DNA of 64,000 nt, taken from NCBI GenBank assembly GCA_018399495.1, contig JAGYOG010000003.1, positions 62,001-126,000 of the forward strand, given 5' to 3'. How positions within the stretch are numbered: the stretch's first letter is position 1; each line of letters opens with the position of its first letter. Position numbers and translations under genes: made by a program. The notes below the pieces were generated by a model. The model saw nothing but the letters and a program-made list of their open reading frames with translations, had not been told where the DNA came from and made no database searches. Positions 29,671 through 37,843 of this stretch are shown piece by piece. This DNA is from Sphaerochaeta sp. GTDB lineage: Bacteria; Spirochaetota; Spirochaetia; Sphaerochaetales; Sphaerochaetaceae.

Positions 29671-31125
29671 ATGAAAATCATGCAGCGTCATTGTATAGCG
29701 GTTGGAAGTATCTCCCTCCTCGCTGTATTAATCAGCATCTACATTACTAGATATATTGTCAGTATCTTCTTCGCTCTCTTGCTTCTCATCAGTATAGGTT
29801 TAGGAGTCATGACTTACAAAAAGATTGGACCTTGGGGAACTACCGGTAGATTGCTCTCAAAATGGCTGAGAAGTCACCAAGACAAATTGGACTCTTTGTT
29901 TTGTCTCTATGTATCTATTCATGCAAGAGGCGTCTTTCAATCCTGTGTCGACCGTCAAGAGCTTGAAGGGGTGTATAATCGGTGTTTCCAAGAACTTATG
30001 GGATATTTTGGAGTAGATAATGTACAAAGGATGACCCATGATGAATTTGCCATCCTACGAGATTTTCCCTCTTCAACCGTAGTCGATGAGAAAGAGAAGA
30101 TTGAGTATCAGGGAATCGTGTGCCGGACTATTATAGACCGAATCAATGAGTTGCTTTCATCAATGGATACCCGGAGATTACCACCGTTTGAGATTACCGT
30201 TGGATGTGCTTCCTCTGGGTTGCGTTATCGCATGGATACACTGGAGCAACTAGTAGATTTGGCTTATGTTACAGAGGATGCAGCAAAGAAAAATCGTAAA
30301 AAGTTTCTCGTTGCTGATGAAGTGATACGGGCAAGAAAGCTGGATGTTGATGAGTGCAAGCAAGGGTTCTTGACTGAAGGATGGGAAGAGGAGTTCAATC
30401 CGTTTTTCCAGCCGATCATCGACCCTGTATCGTTTTCCGTAGTGGGTGCAGAAAGCTTGGCAAGATGGCAACTCGGAGGCTTTAGAGTGCTCTCGGCACA
30501 GGTGTTCAAGGATGTGGCGAGTGAATTGCATCATATCACCACCATTGACTTGACTATTATTTCCAAGACATTCTCCATTTTGCGTCGTCTGATGCTTGCC
30601 AGAGTTATCCCCTATACCTTTAAGACGGTAATCAATGTAAGTGATGAGAGTTTAAAGAAGGGGTTTGCAAAACGTATGTTTTTCTTGGCTGAACAACATG
30701 GATTGCACCCTTCCCAGGTTGAATTTGATATCAAGGACTCGGCATTGGTGTCCCCCAAATCCTTGCTGGTTATAAAGGAATTACGTGAAATTGGATTCAG
30801 GGTCTCTCTCGATGTCTTTACTGAGACCGCGTTTGACTTGCAAGCATTGGTGAGGGCTGACTTCGACATCATCAAGCTGGATTTCAGAGTTTTCTCACCT
30901 CAGTTGCAACAGGTGTATGCAGCCTTGAAGGAGGCAGCAGAGAAGGGAGGTGTTGAGATTCTGGCAAAGGGAATTGAGAGCAAAGCTGTGCTCAATGCTG
31001 CTATATCGCTTGGATGTACCTATATGCAAGGTAATTATTTCACGCAACCCATTCCTGAATCAACATTCGAGGTATTCATGAAGAAATATCAACAAGGACT
31101 CTATCTGGACTCATCGCTGGGCTAA
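29671..31125 (+). CDS. Membrane-anchored protein with degenerate GGDEF and degenerate EAL domains
   Basis: N-terminal TM segments; MTHDEFAIL in place of GGDEF; AESLARW in place of EALxR, FDIKDS in place of LELTES, DVFTETAFDL in place of DDFGTGYSSL. Confidence 0.78.
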   Translation: MKIMQRHCIAVGSISLLAVLISIYITRYIVSIFFALLLLISIGLGVMTYKKIGPWGTTGRLLSKWLRSHQDKLDSLFCLYVSIHARGVFQSCVDRQELEGVYNRCFQELMGYFGVDNVQRMTHDEFAILRDFPSSTVVDEKEKIEYQGIVCRTIIDRINELLSSMDTRRLPPFEITVGCASSGLRYRMDTLEQLVDLAYVTEDAAKKNRKKFLVADEVIRARKLDVDECKQGFLTEGWEEEFNPFFQPIIDPVSFSVVGAESLARWQLGGFRVLSAQVFKDVASELHHITTIDLTIISKTFSILRRLMLARVIPYTFKTVINVSDESLKKGFAKRMFFLAEQHGLHPSQVEFDIKDSALVSPKSLLVIKELREIGFRVSLDVFTETAFDLQALVRADFDIIKLDFRVFSPQLQQVYAALKEAAEKGGVEILAKGIESKAVLNAAISLGCTYMQGNYFTQPIPESTFEVFMKKYQQGLYLDSSLG

Positions 31126-31259
31126 TGGGGAATAACCTCACTGTTTTGTATACTACTAAAGCATTATTCATTATGCTTCCTGCACAATATGAAATTGTAC
31201 TTCTAGGAAGAGAAGTGTAGATTGTCTGGGGATAGTGCTCATTTTCAAGTCTAGTAGTT

Positions 31260-32351
31260 TTAAACATCTTTGGTGAGTGCACTCCATTTTCGGTCCATGT
31301 CCTGTATCAACGCAATCTGGTTTCTTGCTCTCTCGAGATTTTGGTTCTCCCGATCAATATGATAGTAGCAATCCCCGTTGAGAAAATCTGTAAGGAATCG
31401 TACTGCCATAATCTGGGTGATGTTCCTACCTGATTCAACCACCAAGGATCGTTCGAGCGGTGTTAGGAAATCAGCTTTAGAGAAATATCCTTCCAGTAAA
31501 GCATGATGGAGTGAGGTGTCACAGTGTACTGTGGAAAGATCAGTGGCATCCTCCTCTACTGTGGTGGTTGCTGTCCTGATCATGTCCCCTGTATCAAAGA
31601 GGATGGTTCCTGGCATCACGGTATCGAGGTCAATGATACAGAGTGCTTCTTTGCCATCGAGGCTGAACAGGACATTGTTGATCTTCGTGTCATTATGGGT
31701 AACCCGTACAGGAAGACTTTCTTCCTGCAGTTTGTCCCAGAGAATGAATCCCCGCTCCTTGTTACCCATGAGATACTCCACTTCAGGACCTACCATCTGT
31801 ATCCGATCCTGATGGTTCACCTGTATCGCTTCTTCAAGCTGTTCATAGCGTAGGCGCATATCATGGAAGTGAGGAATTGTTTCATGGAGTAGATTCCCAT
31901 TGAAGTCCGATAGCTGCAACTGGAAGTTGCCAATGGCCTCACCCAGGAGATATGCTTGTTTTGCATTTGCTATTGTTTTGAAGGTCTTCACGTGATCAAT
32001 ATACTGATAGGTTCTCCAATACCCTCCATCCTCATCAACATGCACATTTGAGCCTGAACGGGTAGGAATGACGCGTAGGCACCGTTGCTCAACATTGTCA
32101 TAATGACCAGCAAGCTTTGAGCGGATATGCGAGGTAACCAAGCTGACGTTCTCCATCAATGCTACCGGCTGTTTGAATACCAGTGTATTGATTTGCTGAT
32201 GGGTGTATTTCTGCAATGTTCCATTGTTGGAGAAGATGGTGAAGAATGTGGAGTTTATATGTCCTTCCTTGTTGACCTCAATGGAAGTAAGAGAACCTTC
32301 GATGGCGAAATGGTTGATAACGTTTCGGAGTTTGCTTTCTAGAATGTTCAT
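31260..32351 (-). CDS. APH/phosphotransferase family kinase (N-acetylhexosamine 1-kinase-like)
   Basis: VTHNDTKINNVLFS and CIIDLDTVMPGTILFDTGD kinase motifs. Confidence 0.8.
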   Translation of the reverse strand: MNILESKLRNVINHFAIEGSLTSIEVNKEGHINSTFFTIFSNNGTLQKYTHQQINTLVFKQPVALMENVSLVTSHIRSKLAGHYDNVEQRCLRVIPTRSGSNVHVDEDGGYWRTYQYIDHVKTFKTIANAKQAYLLGEAIGNFQLQLSDFNGNLLHETIPHFHDMRLRYEQLEEAIQVNHQDRIQMVGPEVEYLMGNKERGFILWDKLQEESLPVRVTHNDTKINNVLFSLDGKEALCIIDLDTVMPGTILFDTGDMIRTATTTVEEDATDLSTVHCDTSLHHALLEGYFSKADFLTPLERSLVVESGRNITQIMAVRFLTDFLNGDCYYHIDRENQNLERARNQIALIQDMDRKWSALTKDV

Positions 32352-32618
32352 TAATGCCCTCTTTTGGATGAACGTTGTAAGAGTGTATTACCCCTTCACT
32401 ATTCGACTTTCCGCAGCTCAGGTTTTGAGTTCTCCTGCTTCGAACTTTTTTGAACCCTAAGAGTTGCTAAGAAGCGAATGCATGAAAACCCATAGGCTAG
32501 AGTAGACGGTTAGTAACTAATCTTCCTTCTGTGTTAGTATAAGCTTGTTTGGTATATTTGATTTATCCAAAAAAACATTATGTTTGTCGTTTATGATTTT
32601 CTCTTGTATGCTAGAATC

Positions 32619-33539
32619 ATGACCAAACACATCGATGGATTTTCACTTTCCCCTATGAAGATTGAGCTTAATGTGAGTCATTTTGTGACCTTTCATTATT
32701 TTGAATACCCCCACAAGTTTATCTTCAAAGGGGAGCGACATAACTTTTGGGAGTTGCTGTATGTGGATAAGGGTGTGGTATTTGCTGAAACCGACAGGGA
32801 ACGGTATCAGCTGCAGCAGGGACAGATAATCTTCCACAAGCCAAATGAGTTTCATAGTGTGGAGTGTAATGGGATCATCTCACCTTGTTTGGTGGTGATC
32901 TCATTTGTCTGCAATTCCCCGAGTATGGAATATTTTGAGAACAAGGTGCTTCGAATAACCCAGAGAACCAAGAGTCTGATGTCCATCATCATCAATGAAG
33001 CGAAGAAGAACTTCCAAACCAATCTTTCAGACCCTTTCTATACCAAGTTGGAATTACGTGACAACCGGCCATTTGGGAGCGAGCAATTGATCAAGAATTA
33101 TTTTGAGGCATTTCTCTTGGAGTTGATCATCCAGAACTCCCAGAATGAGAAAGAGGGAACCTTGCTCAATACCACCCAGGTGGAAGACAGGCGTTTCCGC
33201 TTTGAGATGGCAAACTCTTTCATGCAACGAAACCTTGCTGAAAATCTCAGTCTTACAGACATCTGCAACCACTGCTCAATGAGTAGTTCGCTTGCCCAGC
33301 AGCTATTCAAGCATGAGACAGGGAATAGCGTCATGCAGTGGTATGCCAGGTTGAGGATTGAGAAAGCAAAACAGCTAATCAGGGAAGGGAAGGGGAATAT
33401 GACCACCATTGCCTACCAGCTTGGTTATAGTTCCATCCATCACTTCTCAAAACAGTTCTCCAAGGTTGAGGGAAAAAGTCCTACTGAGTATGCCAAGTCT
33501 ATCACCAGCCTCCTGAACAAGGATCTTGGGCTGTTGTAG
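32619..33539 (+). CDS. AraC family transcriptional regulator
   Basis: N-terminal cupin-like domain; C-terminal double HTH SLTDICNHCSMSSSLAQQLFK...MTTIAYQLGYSSIHHFSKQFSKVEGKSPTEYAK. Confidence 0.9.
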   Translation: MTKHIDGFSLSPMKIELNVSHFVTFHYFEYPHKFIFKGERHNFWELLYVDKGVVFAETDRERYQLQQGQIIFHKPNEFHSVECNGIISPCLVVISFVCNSPSMEYFENKVLRITQRTKSLMSIIINEAKKNFQTNLSDPFYTKLELRDNRPFGSEQLIKNYFEAFLLELIIQNSQNEKEGTLLNTTQVEDRRFRFEMANSFMQRNLAENLSLTDICNHCSMSSSLAQQLFKHETGNSVMQWYARLRIEKAKQLIREGKGNMTTIAYQLGYSSIHHFSKQFSKVEGKSPTEYAKSITSLLNKDLGLL

Positions 33540-33624
33540 TAATAGAATGATGTAGGTGACTACAGCAAGTTTGTATTGTATAATTCCCTCCATAAAAACC
33601 TTATGCAAATGGTTGGAGAGGTAT

Positions 33625-34797
33625 ATGTGGAGAAAACGTTTAGCAATTCTTGTTGTGTTATTGGTATTTCTGGAGGCCGTAATGATTGCCAGTACTCTAA
33701 CTGAACCCACCGCTCTTACTCGTTTGTTTACGGATGGCCCTGCCAGTATCAAGTACACACGGCAATTCGAGGCAGCAGTTCCTCCCTCCTCCATGCAACA
33801 GCTCATCAGCCAACTGACTGAGCAACTTGGTGCTTTCAAGAGGGTGGATGGACATAAGAATCCGTATACCATTGTTCTTGAACATGGAACAATTACTGCA
33901 TATATCAGTTTGGATGGACAGGCAAAGGTTGCCGGTCTTCAGTTTACCGAGGTCATCGATACACGTGGAACCCTCGCTGATGCAATCAAGGAAATTAGCT
34001 CCTTGGATGGCGAAAGCTCCGTGTTGATCCGTAGGAATGGAAAGATTATCGTGGACCACCAAGGGGATACTCCTCTTGCAGTGGGCTCTTCTTTCAAACT
34101 GGGGATTTTAGCAGCCCTCCTGGATGCCGTATCAGATGGGAGACTACGATGGGATCAGAGTGTACCATTACGCTCTTCACAGAAGAGTCTTCCCACCGGT
34201 ATTCTTCAGGATTGGCCTGATGGTACCCAAGTAACCATTGAGACGCTTGCTGCACTCATGATCTCCCAGAGTGACAACACTGCCACTGATGTATTGCTTT
34301 CTCTGGTAGGCAGGCCCAGCGTAGAGAAGTATCTCCCTCATAGCATTCCTGTCCTTTCTACCGGGGATATGTTTCGGCTTAAAAATCCAGAGAATGTGGA
34401 TATTCTCAAGCAATATCGTAAAGCTTCCTCTGCTCACAAGAGAACATTACTTACGGTTCTTCAATACCGCAATCTTCCTGAAGCAAGTCTCTTCTCAGGG
34501 GACCCGGTATCCCTTGATATAGAGTGGTTCATGACAGCAATGGAGCTTGCCGATTTGGTCGAACGACTCCAGCATCTAGATTTAATGACCATCAATGCAG
34601 GCTTGGCAACCAAGGAGAAGTGGCAGCGTGTTGCCTATAAGGGAGGCAGTGAACCAGGTGTGCTCAATCTCACCACGTTCCTTATTGATGAAGAGGGAAC
34701 CCAATATACGGTAGTGGTAACTGTGAACAACGCAAAGAAAGCGCTTGATGAGGCAAAGATCATGGAGACCTATCAGGCAATGCTAAACTATCTATAG
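33625..34797 (+). CDS. Class A beta-lactamase-like serine hydrolase with N-terminal membrane anchor
   Basis: SSFK (SxxK), SQSDN (SxN), YKGG (KTG-like) motifs in correct order. Confidence 0.82.
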   Translation: MWRKRLAILVVLLVFLEAVMIASTLTEPTALTRLFTDGPASIKYTRQFEAAVPPSSMQQLISQLTEQLGAFKRVDGHKNPYTIVLEHGTITAYISLDGQAKVAGLQFTEVIDTRGTLADAIKEISSLDGESSVLIRRNGKIIVDHQGDTPLAVGSSFKLGILAALLDAVSDGRLRWDQSVPLRSSQKSLPTGILQDWPDGTQVTIETLAALMISQSDNTATDVLLSLVGRPSVEKYLPHSIPVLSTGDMFRLKNPENVDILKQYRKASSAHKRTLLTVLQYRNLPEASLFSGDPVSLDIEWFMTAMELADLVERLQHLDLMTINAGLATKEKWQRVAYKGGSEPGVLNLTTFLIDEEGTQYTVVVTVNNAKKALDEAKIMETYQAMLNYL

Positions 34798-34837
34798 GAA
34801 GATTCAAGTTGATTGTTCTCTTGGAAAGTCATTACAT

Positions 34838-35455
34838 TCATTTATGAGATGTTATGACAACAAAAGATCCTTCTCCGAATCCTGATTTGATTGCATCCAA
34901 GTTTGGTTCAGGAAAGAGGGTTTGTATCGTGGACGATTCTTTAAATCCAGCGTTTTGTAGATGTTCCAATACTTCTTTTGTCGAATAGAATGTTGCATCT
35001 TGATAGAATACGCTTTCATGCTTTTTCTTGAGATATGTTGTTCCAATCTCGCTTTCACTGTCTACAAAACCAATGATGATGATTCCATTTGGCTTCAATA
35101 CTCTCCATGCTTCCTTGAATGATTGTTCAATATCATCTACAAAACATATGGTTGTAACCATCAGTGCATAATCAAATTGTTGCGGTAGGAAGGGAAGTTT
35201 TTCAGCAATACCTGAGAATACCTCAATTCCACGATCACGTGCTTTTTTTGCCATCTCTAGTGAAGGTTCCACTCCAATACGTATTCCGAGAGGTTTTGCA
35301 AATATTCCTGACCCAACACCAATTTCCAAGCCTTTGCCTGTCTTGGGGAATACTGAACGAATTGCTTTGAGTTCAGCTTTGTACAGAAGTTCGTGGTTAT
35401 CGAACCAGCGGTCGTACTCTTCACTATGTATATCAAAAGGAGTTGTCTTTGCCAT
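34838..35455 (-). CDS. SAM-dependent methyltransferase (class I)
   Basis: GKGLEIGVGSGIFAKPLGIRIGVEPS, FDYALMVTTICFVDDI, AWRVLKPNGIIIIG; start taken at MAKTTPFD. Confidence 0.88.
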   Translation of the reverse strand: MAKTTPFDIHSEEYDRWFDNHELLYKAELKAIRSVFPKTGKGLEIGVGSGIFAKPLGIRIGVEPSLEMAKKARDRGIEVFSGIAEKLPFLPQQFDYALMVTTICFVDDIEQSFKEAWRVLKPNGIIIIGFVDSESEIGTTYLKKKHESVFYQDATFYSTKEVLEHLQNAGFKESSTIQTLFPEPNLDAIKSGFGEGSFVVITSHK

Positions 35456-35523
35456 GTTGTCAGTATATATCATTGGGGAAGAGAAATGTAGTGGGTTAGT
35501 TGCATGTGGAGGGACTGAAAAAA

Positions 35524-35550
35524 ATAAGCCGTTGATTAACAACGACTTAT
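35524..35550 (-). terminator. Rho-independent terminator of tRNA-Ala
   Basis: ATAAG.CGTTG/CAACG.CTTAT hairpin followed on the minus strand by TTTTTTT. Confidence 0.8.
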
Positions 35551-35556
35551 GTAAAG

Positions 35557-35630
35557 TGGAGGTAAGGGGAATTGAACCCCTGACCTTTTGAATGCCATTC
35601 AAACGCTCTAGCCAACTGAGCTACACCCCC
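35557..35630 (-). tRNA. tRNA-Ala (anticodon GGC)
   Basis: Minus strand GGGGGTGTAGCTCAGTTGGCTAGAGCGTTTGAATGGCATTCAAAAGGTCAGGGGTTCAATTCCCCTTACCTCCA folds as a cloverleaf; anticodon loop ATGGCAT. Confidence 0.95.
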
Positions 35631-35801
35631 AAGACAATAACAAAAAGTATCATACGAATTGACCCGTAATAAGTCAAGTATGTCCAGCAATTTTTCTCAT
35701 GGTCCAGATCTATCGTTGTTCTTTTCAAAGTGATGAAGTATAAAATAATATTGTAAAACAAGTTAGAAAAAAAATACAAAAAAGATTATTGCTATATCAA
35801 G

Positions 35802-36002
35802 ATGCATAAAAAGGTAAGGGAAGGTTGGCTATGCATAGGATTTGGCTTCCCTGCAACTGATGAAGAGTTATTCTTTACCCTCCTTTCTCATGCACAATGT
35901 GGTGCGGTACTCAACGCAATAGCAAAACTCTCTTTTTTACAAGAGGAGGGCAGTGGTATTGCCTTTATTGTTCCAGTACAAAAGGTTGCTACACTAAAAT
36001 AG
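35802..36002 (+). CDS. Short ORF resembling the C-terminal half of a P-II-like regulator (possibly truncated)
   Basis: EELFFTLLSHAQCGAVLNAIAKLSFLQEEGSGIAFIVPVQKV resembles the PII C-terminal ...GxGIAFVLPVxxV pattern; no clear SD. Confidence 0.4.
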   Translation: MHKKVREGWLCIGFGFPATDEELFFTLLSHAQCGAVLNAIAKLSFLQEEGSGIAFIVPVQKVATLK

Positions 36003-36140
36003 TAAGGTCCTTCTCTATACATCCCGGGAGAGGTTTTGTATTATGCAAAACACCAAAACAGGTTCACTATCTTGAACTTTGTGTTAATATAATAACATTC
36101 TGTTAAAATATACAATTATTTGTTACTAAACTATTGCACA

Positions 36141-36200
36141 AACCGGAATAAATCAGTACCGTACTGATACATTAGTGAATATACGGATGTAAATCCGGTT
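36141..36200 (+). promoter_or_regulatory. Candidate structured 5' leader of asd with alternative pairings
   Basis: AACCGGA...TCCGGTT outer stem, internal ATCAGTA-CCG-TACTGAT hairpin, competing CGGAT-GTAA-ATCCG hairpin; SD AGGAG directly follows at 36201. Confidence 0.5.
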
Positions 36201-36213
36201 AGGAGATTCCTCG

Positions 36214-37233
36214 ATGGAGAAGAAAATTAAAGTTGCTGTAATGGGTGCCACTGGCGCAGTTGGACAGGTTTTTATGTGGATGCTTGCAGACCATCCTTGG
36301 TTTGAGCTCACCTATGCAACAGCTTCAGCTTCCCGCGTCGGCTTGAAATATGCTTCCACAGTACATTGGGTCATGCCATTTGAGATGCCCAAGAAGATCA
36401 GGGATGTGGAAGTAAAAGAGTTCAATATTGAAGCAATGCAAGAGGAAGGAGTACAGATTGTTTTTTCTGCACTTCCTGCCGAGGTTGCAAGTGAAGCTGA
36501 ACCACAGCTTCGAGATAATGGTTTTTTTGTATTTTCGAACGCCGCCTCGATGCGCTATGACCCGAATGTTCCCATTCTCATCCCGGAAACCAATATCGAA
36601 AAGCTTGACTATATTAAAGCCCAAGGATATCCCGAGAAGGGCTTTGTTGTGACCAATGCTAACTGTGTCACCACTGGGTTGGCAATGGCACTTGCACCAC
36701 TACGTAAATATGGTATCAAGAGTATCACCTTGCACAGCTACCAGAGCGTAAGTGGAGCTGGCTATCCGGGTCTTTCTTCTTTCGATATCACCGATAACTG
36801 TATTCCCTTTATCAGGGGAGAGGAAGAGAAGATTGAGAAAGAAATCAAGAAAATTCTTACCATTGACCCTGAGGTATACTGCTTCACCGTACGTGTCCCG
36901 GTCATGTTCGGACACCTTGAAGCGGTCTGGTTGGATTTGGAACAGGATGCTGAAGTTGAGGACATCATCAAGGATTGGGCAGATTTCAAGAATGTTCCAG
37001 ACCTTCCTTCCACAGCAGCACAACCAGTTGAATATGGTGCGGATCCAACCTTTCCACAGCCCAAGTATGCCTTTTGGGGGAATCCCAATGGGATGGTGGT
37101 GTTCACCGGTCGCTTGAAGAAGAAAAACGGAAAGATCGGCTTCCTCTTGATGGTCAATAACATTGTAAAGGGCGCAGCAGGTGGTTCCATCCAGAACGCT
37201 GAAGCCTTTGTAAAAAAGTTTGGCCTTATTTAA
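36214..37233 (+). CDS. asd: Aspartate-semialdehyde dehydrogenase
   Basis: VAVMGATGAVGQVFMWMLADHPWFEL, TNANCVTTGLAMALAPL, HSYQSVSGAGYPG. Confidence 0.93.
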   Translation: MEKKIKVAVMGATGAVGQVFMWMLADHPWFELTYATASASRVGLKYASTVHWVMPFEMPKKIRDVEVKEFNIEAMQEEGVQIVFSALPAEVASEAEPQLRDNGFFVFSNAASMRYDPNVPILIPETNIEKLDYIKAQGYPEKGFVVTNANCVTTGLAMALAPLRKYGIKSITLHSYQSVSGAGYPGLSSFDITDNCIPFIRGEEEKIEKEIKKILTIDPEVYCFTVRVPVMFGHLEAVWLDLEQDAEVEDIIKDWADFKNVPDLPSTAAQPVEYGADPTFPQPKYAFWGNPNGMVVFTGRLKKKNGKIGFLLMVNNIVKGAAGGSIQNAEAFVKKFGLI

Positions 37234-37253
37234 ACAACCCATCATGCACTCTA

Positions 37254-37288
37254 AGGGCTTCCGTTCTCAGTTGAGAATAGGGAGCCCT
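37254..37288 (+). terminator. Terminator hairpin after asd
   Basis: AGGGCTTCCGTTCTC-AGTT-GAGAATAGGGAGCCCT then GTTTTGT. Confidence 0.65.
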
Positions 37289-37348
37289 GTTTTGTCCATA
37301 CTTGCAGAAACCATGAAGAATTTCTACTATGCAGAGGAAGGAGCCATC

Positions 37349-37843
37349 ATGATAGAATACTGGGACCTCTATGACCATGCAAGAAAGCCTTTGGGGAGGA
37401 CCCACCAGAGGGGAGTCCCTCTCAAGGAAGGTGATTGCCATGTAGTGGTTTCGGTGTGGACTGTGAATCAGAACAACCAAGTTCTCATCACCTTGCGCTC
37501 TGATCAGAAGGAATTGTTCCCTGGCCACTGGGAGAATACTGCAGGATCGGTGATGAAAGGAGAAACCAGCTTGGATGCCGCGCTCCGGGAACTGCGAGAA
37601 GAGACAGGCATTGAGGTTTCCAGTGATGAAATTAGCTACTTGGGGACCGTTCTCAAAGTAGCTTCATTTGTCGATATCTTTCTGGTGAGAAAGAAGATGA
37701 ATCCCGATTCCATCCGCCTGCAGAAAGGAGAGACTACTGCCTACCGTTGGGTTTCCTACGATGAGCTGAAAGAGATGGACAGACAAGGCAAGCTTGCCTT
37801 TCCTCTCTTCGCCCCCTTCCAAGAAGCTATAGCTAAGCTTTGA
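37349..37843 (+). CDS. NUDIX hydrolase
   Basis: NUDIX box GSVMKGETSLDAALRELREETGIEV. Confidence 0.9.
   Translation: MIEYWDLYDHARKPLGRTHQRGVPLKEGDCHVVVSVWTVNQNNQVLITLRSDQKELFPGHWENTAGSVMKGETSLDAALRELREETGIEVSSDEISYLGTVLKVASFVDIFLVRKKMNPDSIRLQKGETTAYRWVSYDELKEMDRQGKLAFPLFAPFQEAIAKL

Noticed and set aside
34838-35602. Longer methyltransferase ORF starting at 35602
   Set aside because: Its N-terminal extension runs through the tRNA-Ala gene and terminator; the real start is most likely 35455.
36141-36200. asd leader considered as lysine riboswitch or T-box
   Set aside because: Too short and lacks the conserved five-helix core or T-box sequence; kept only as an unclassified candidate.
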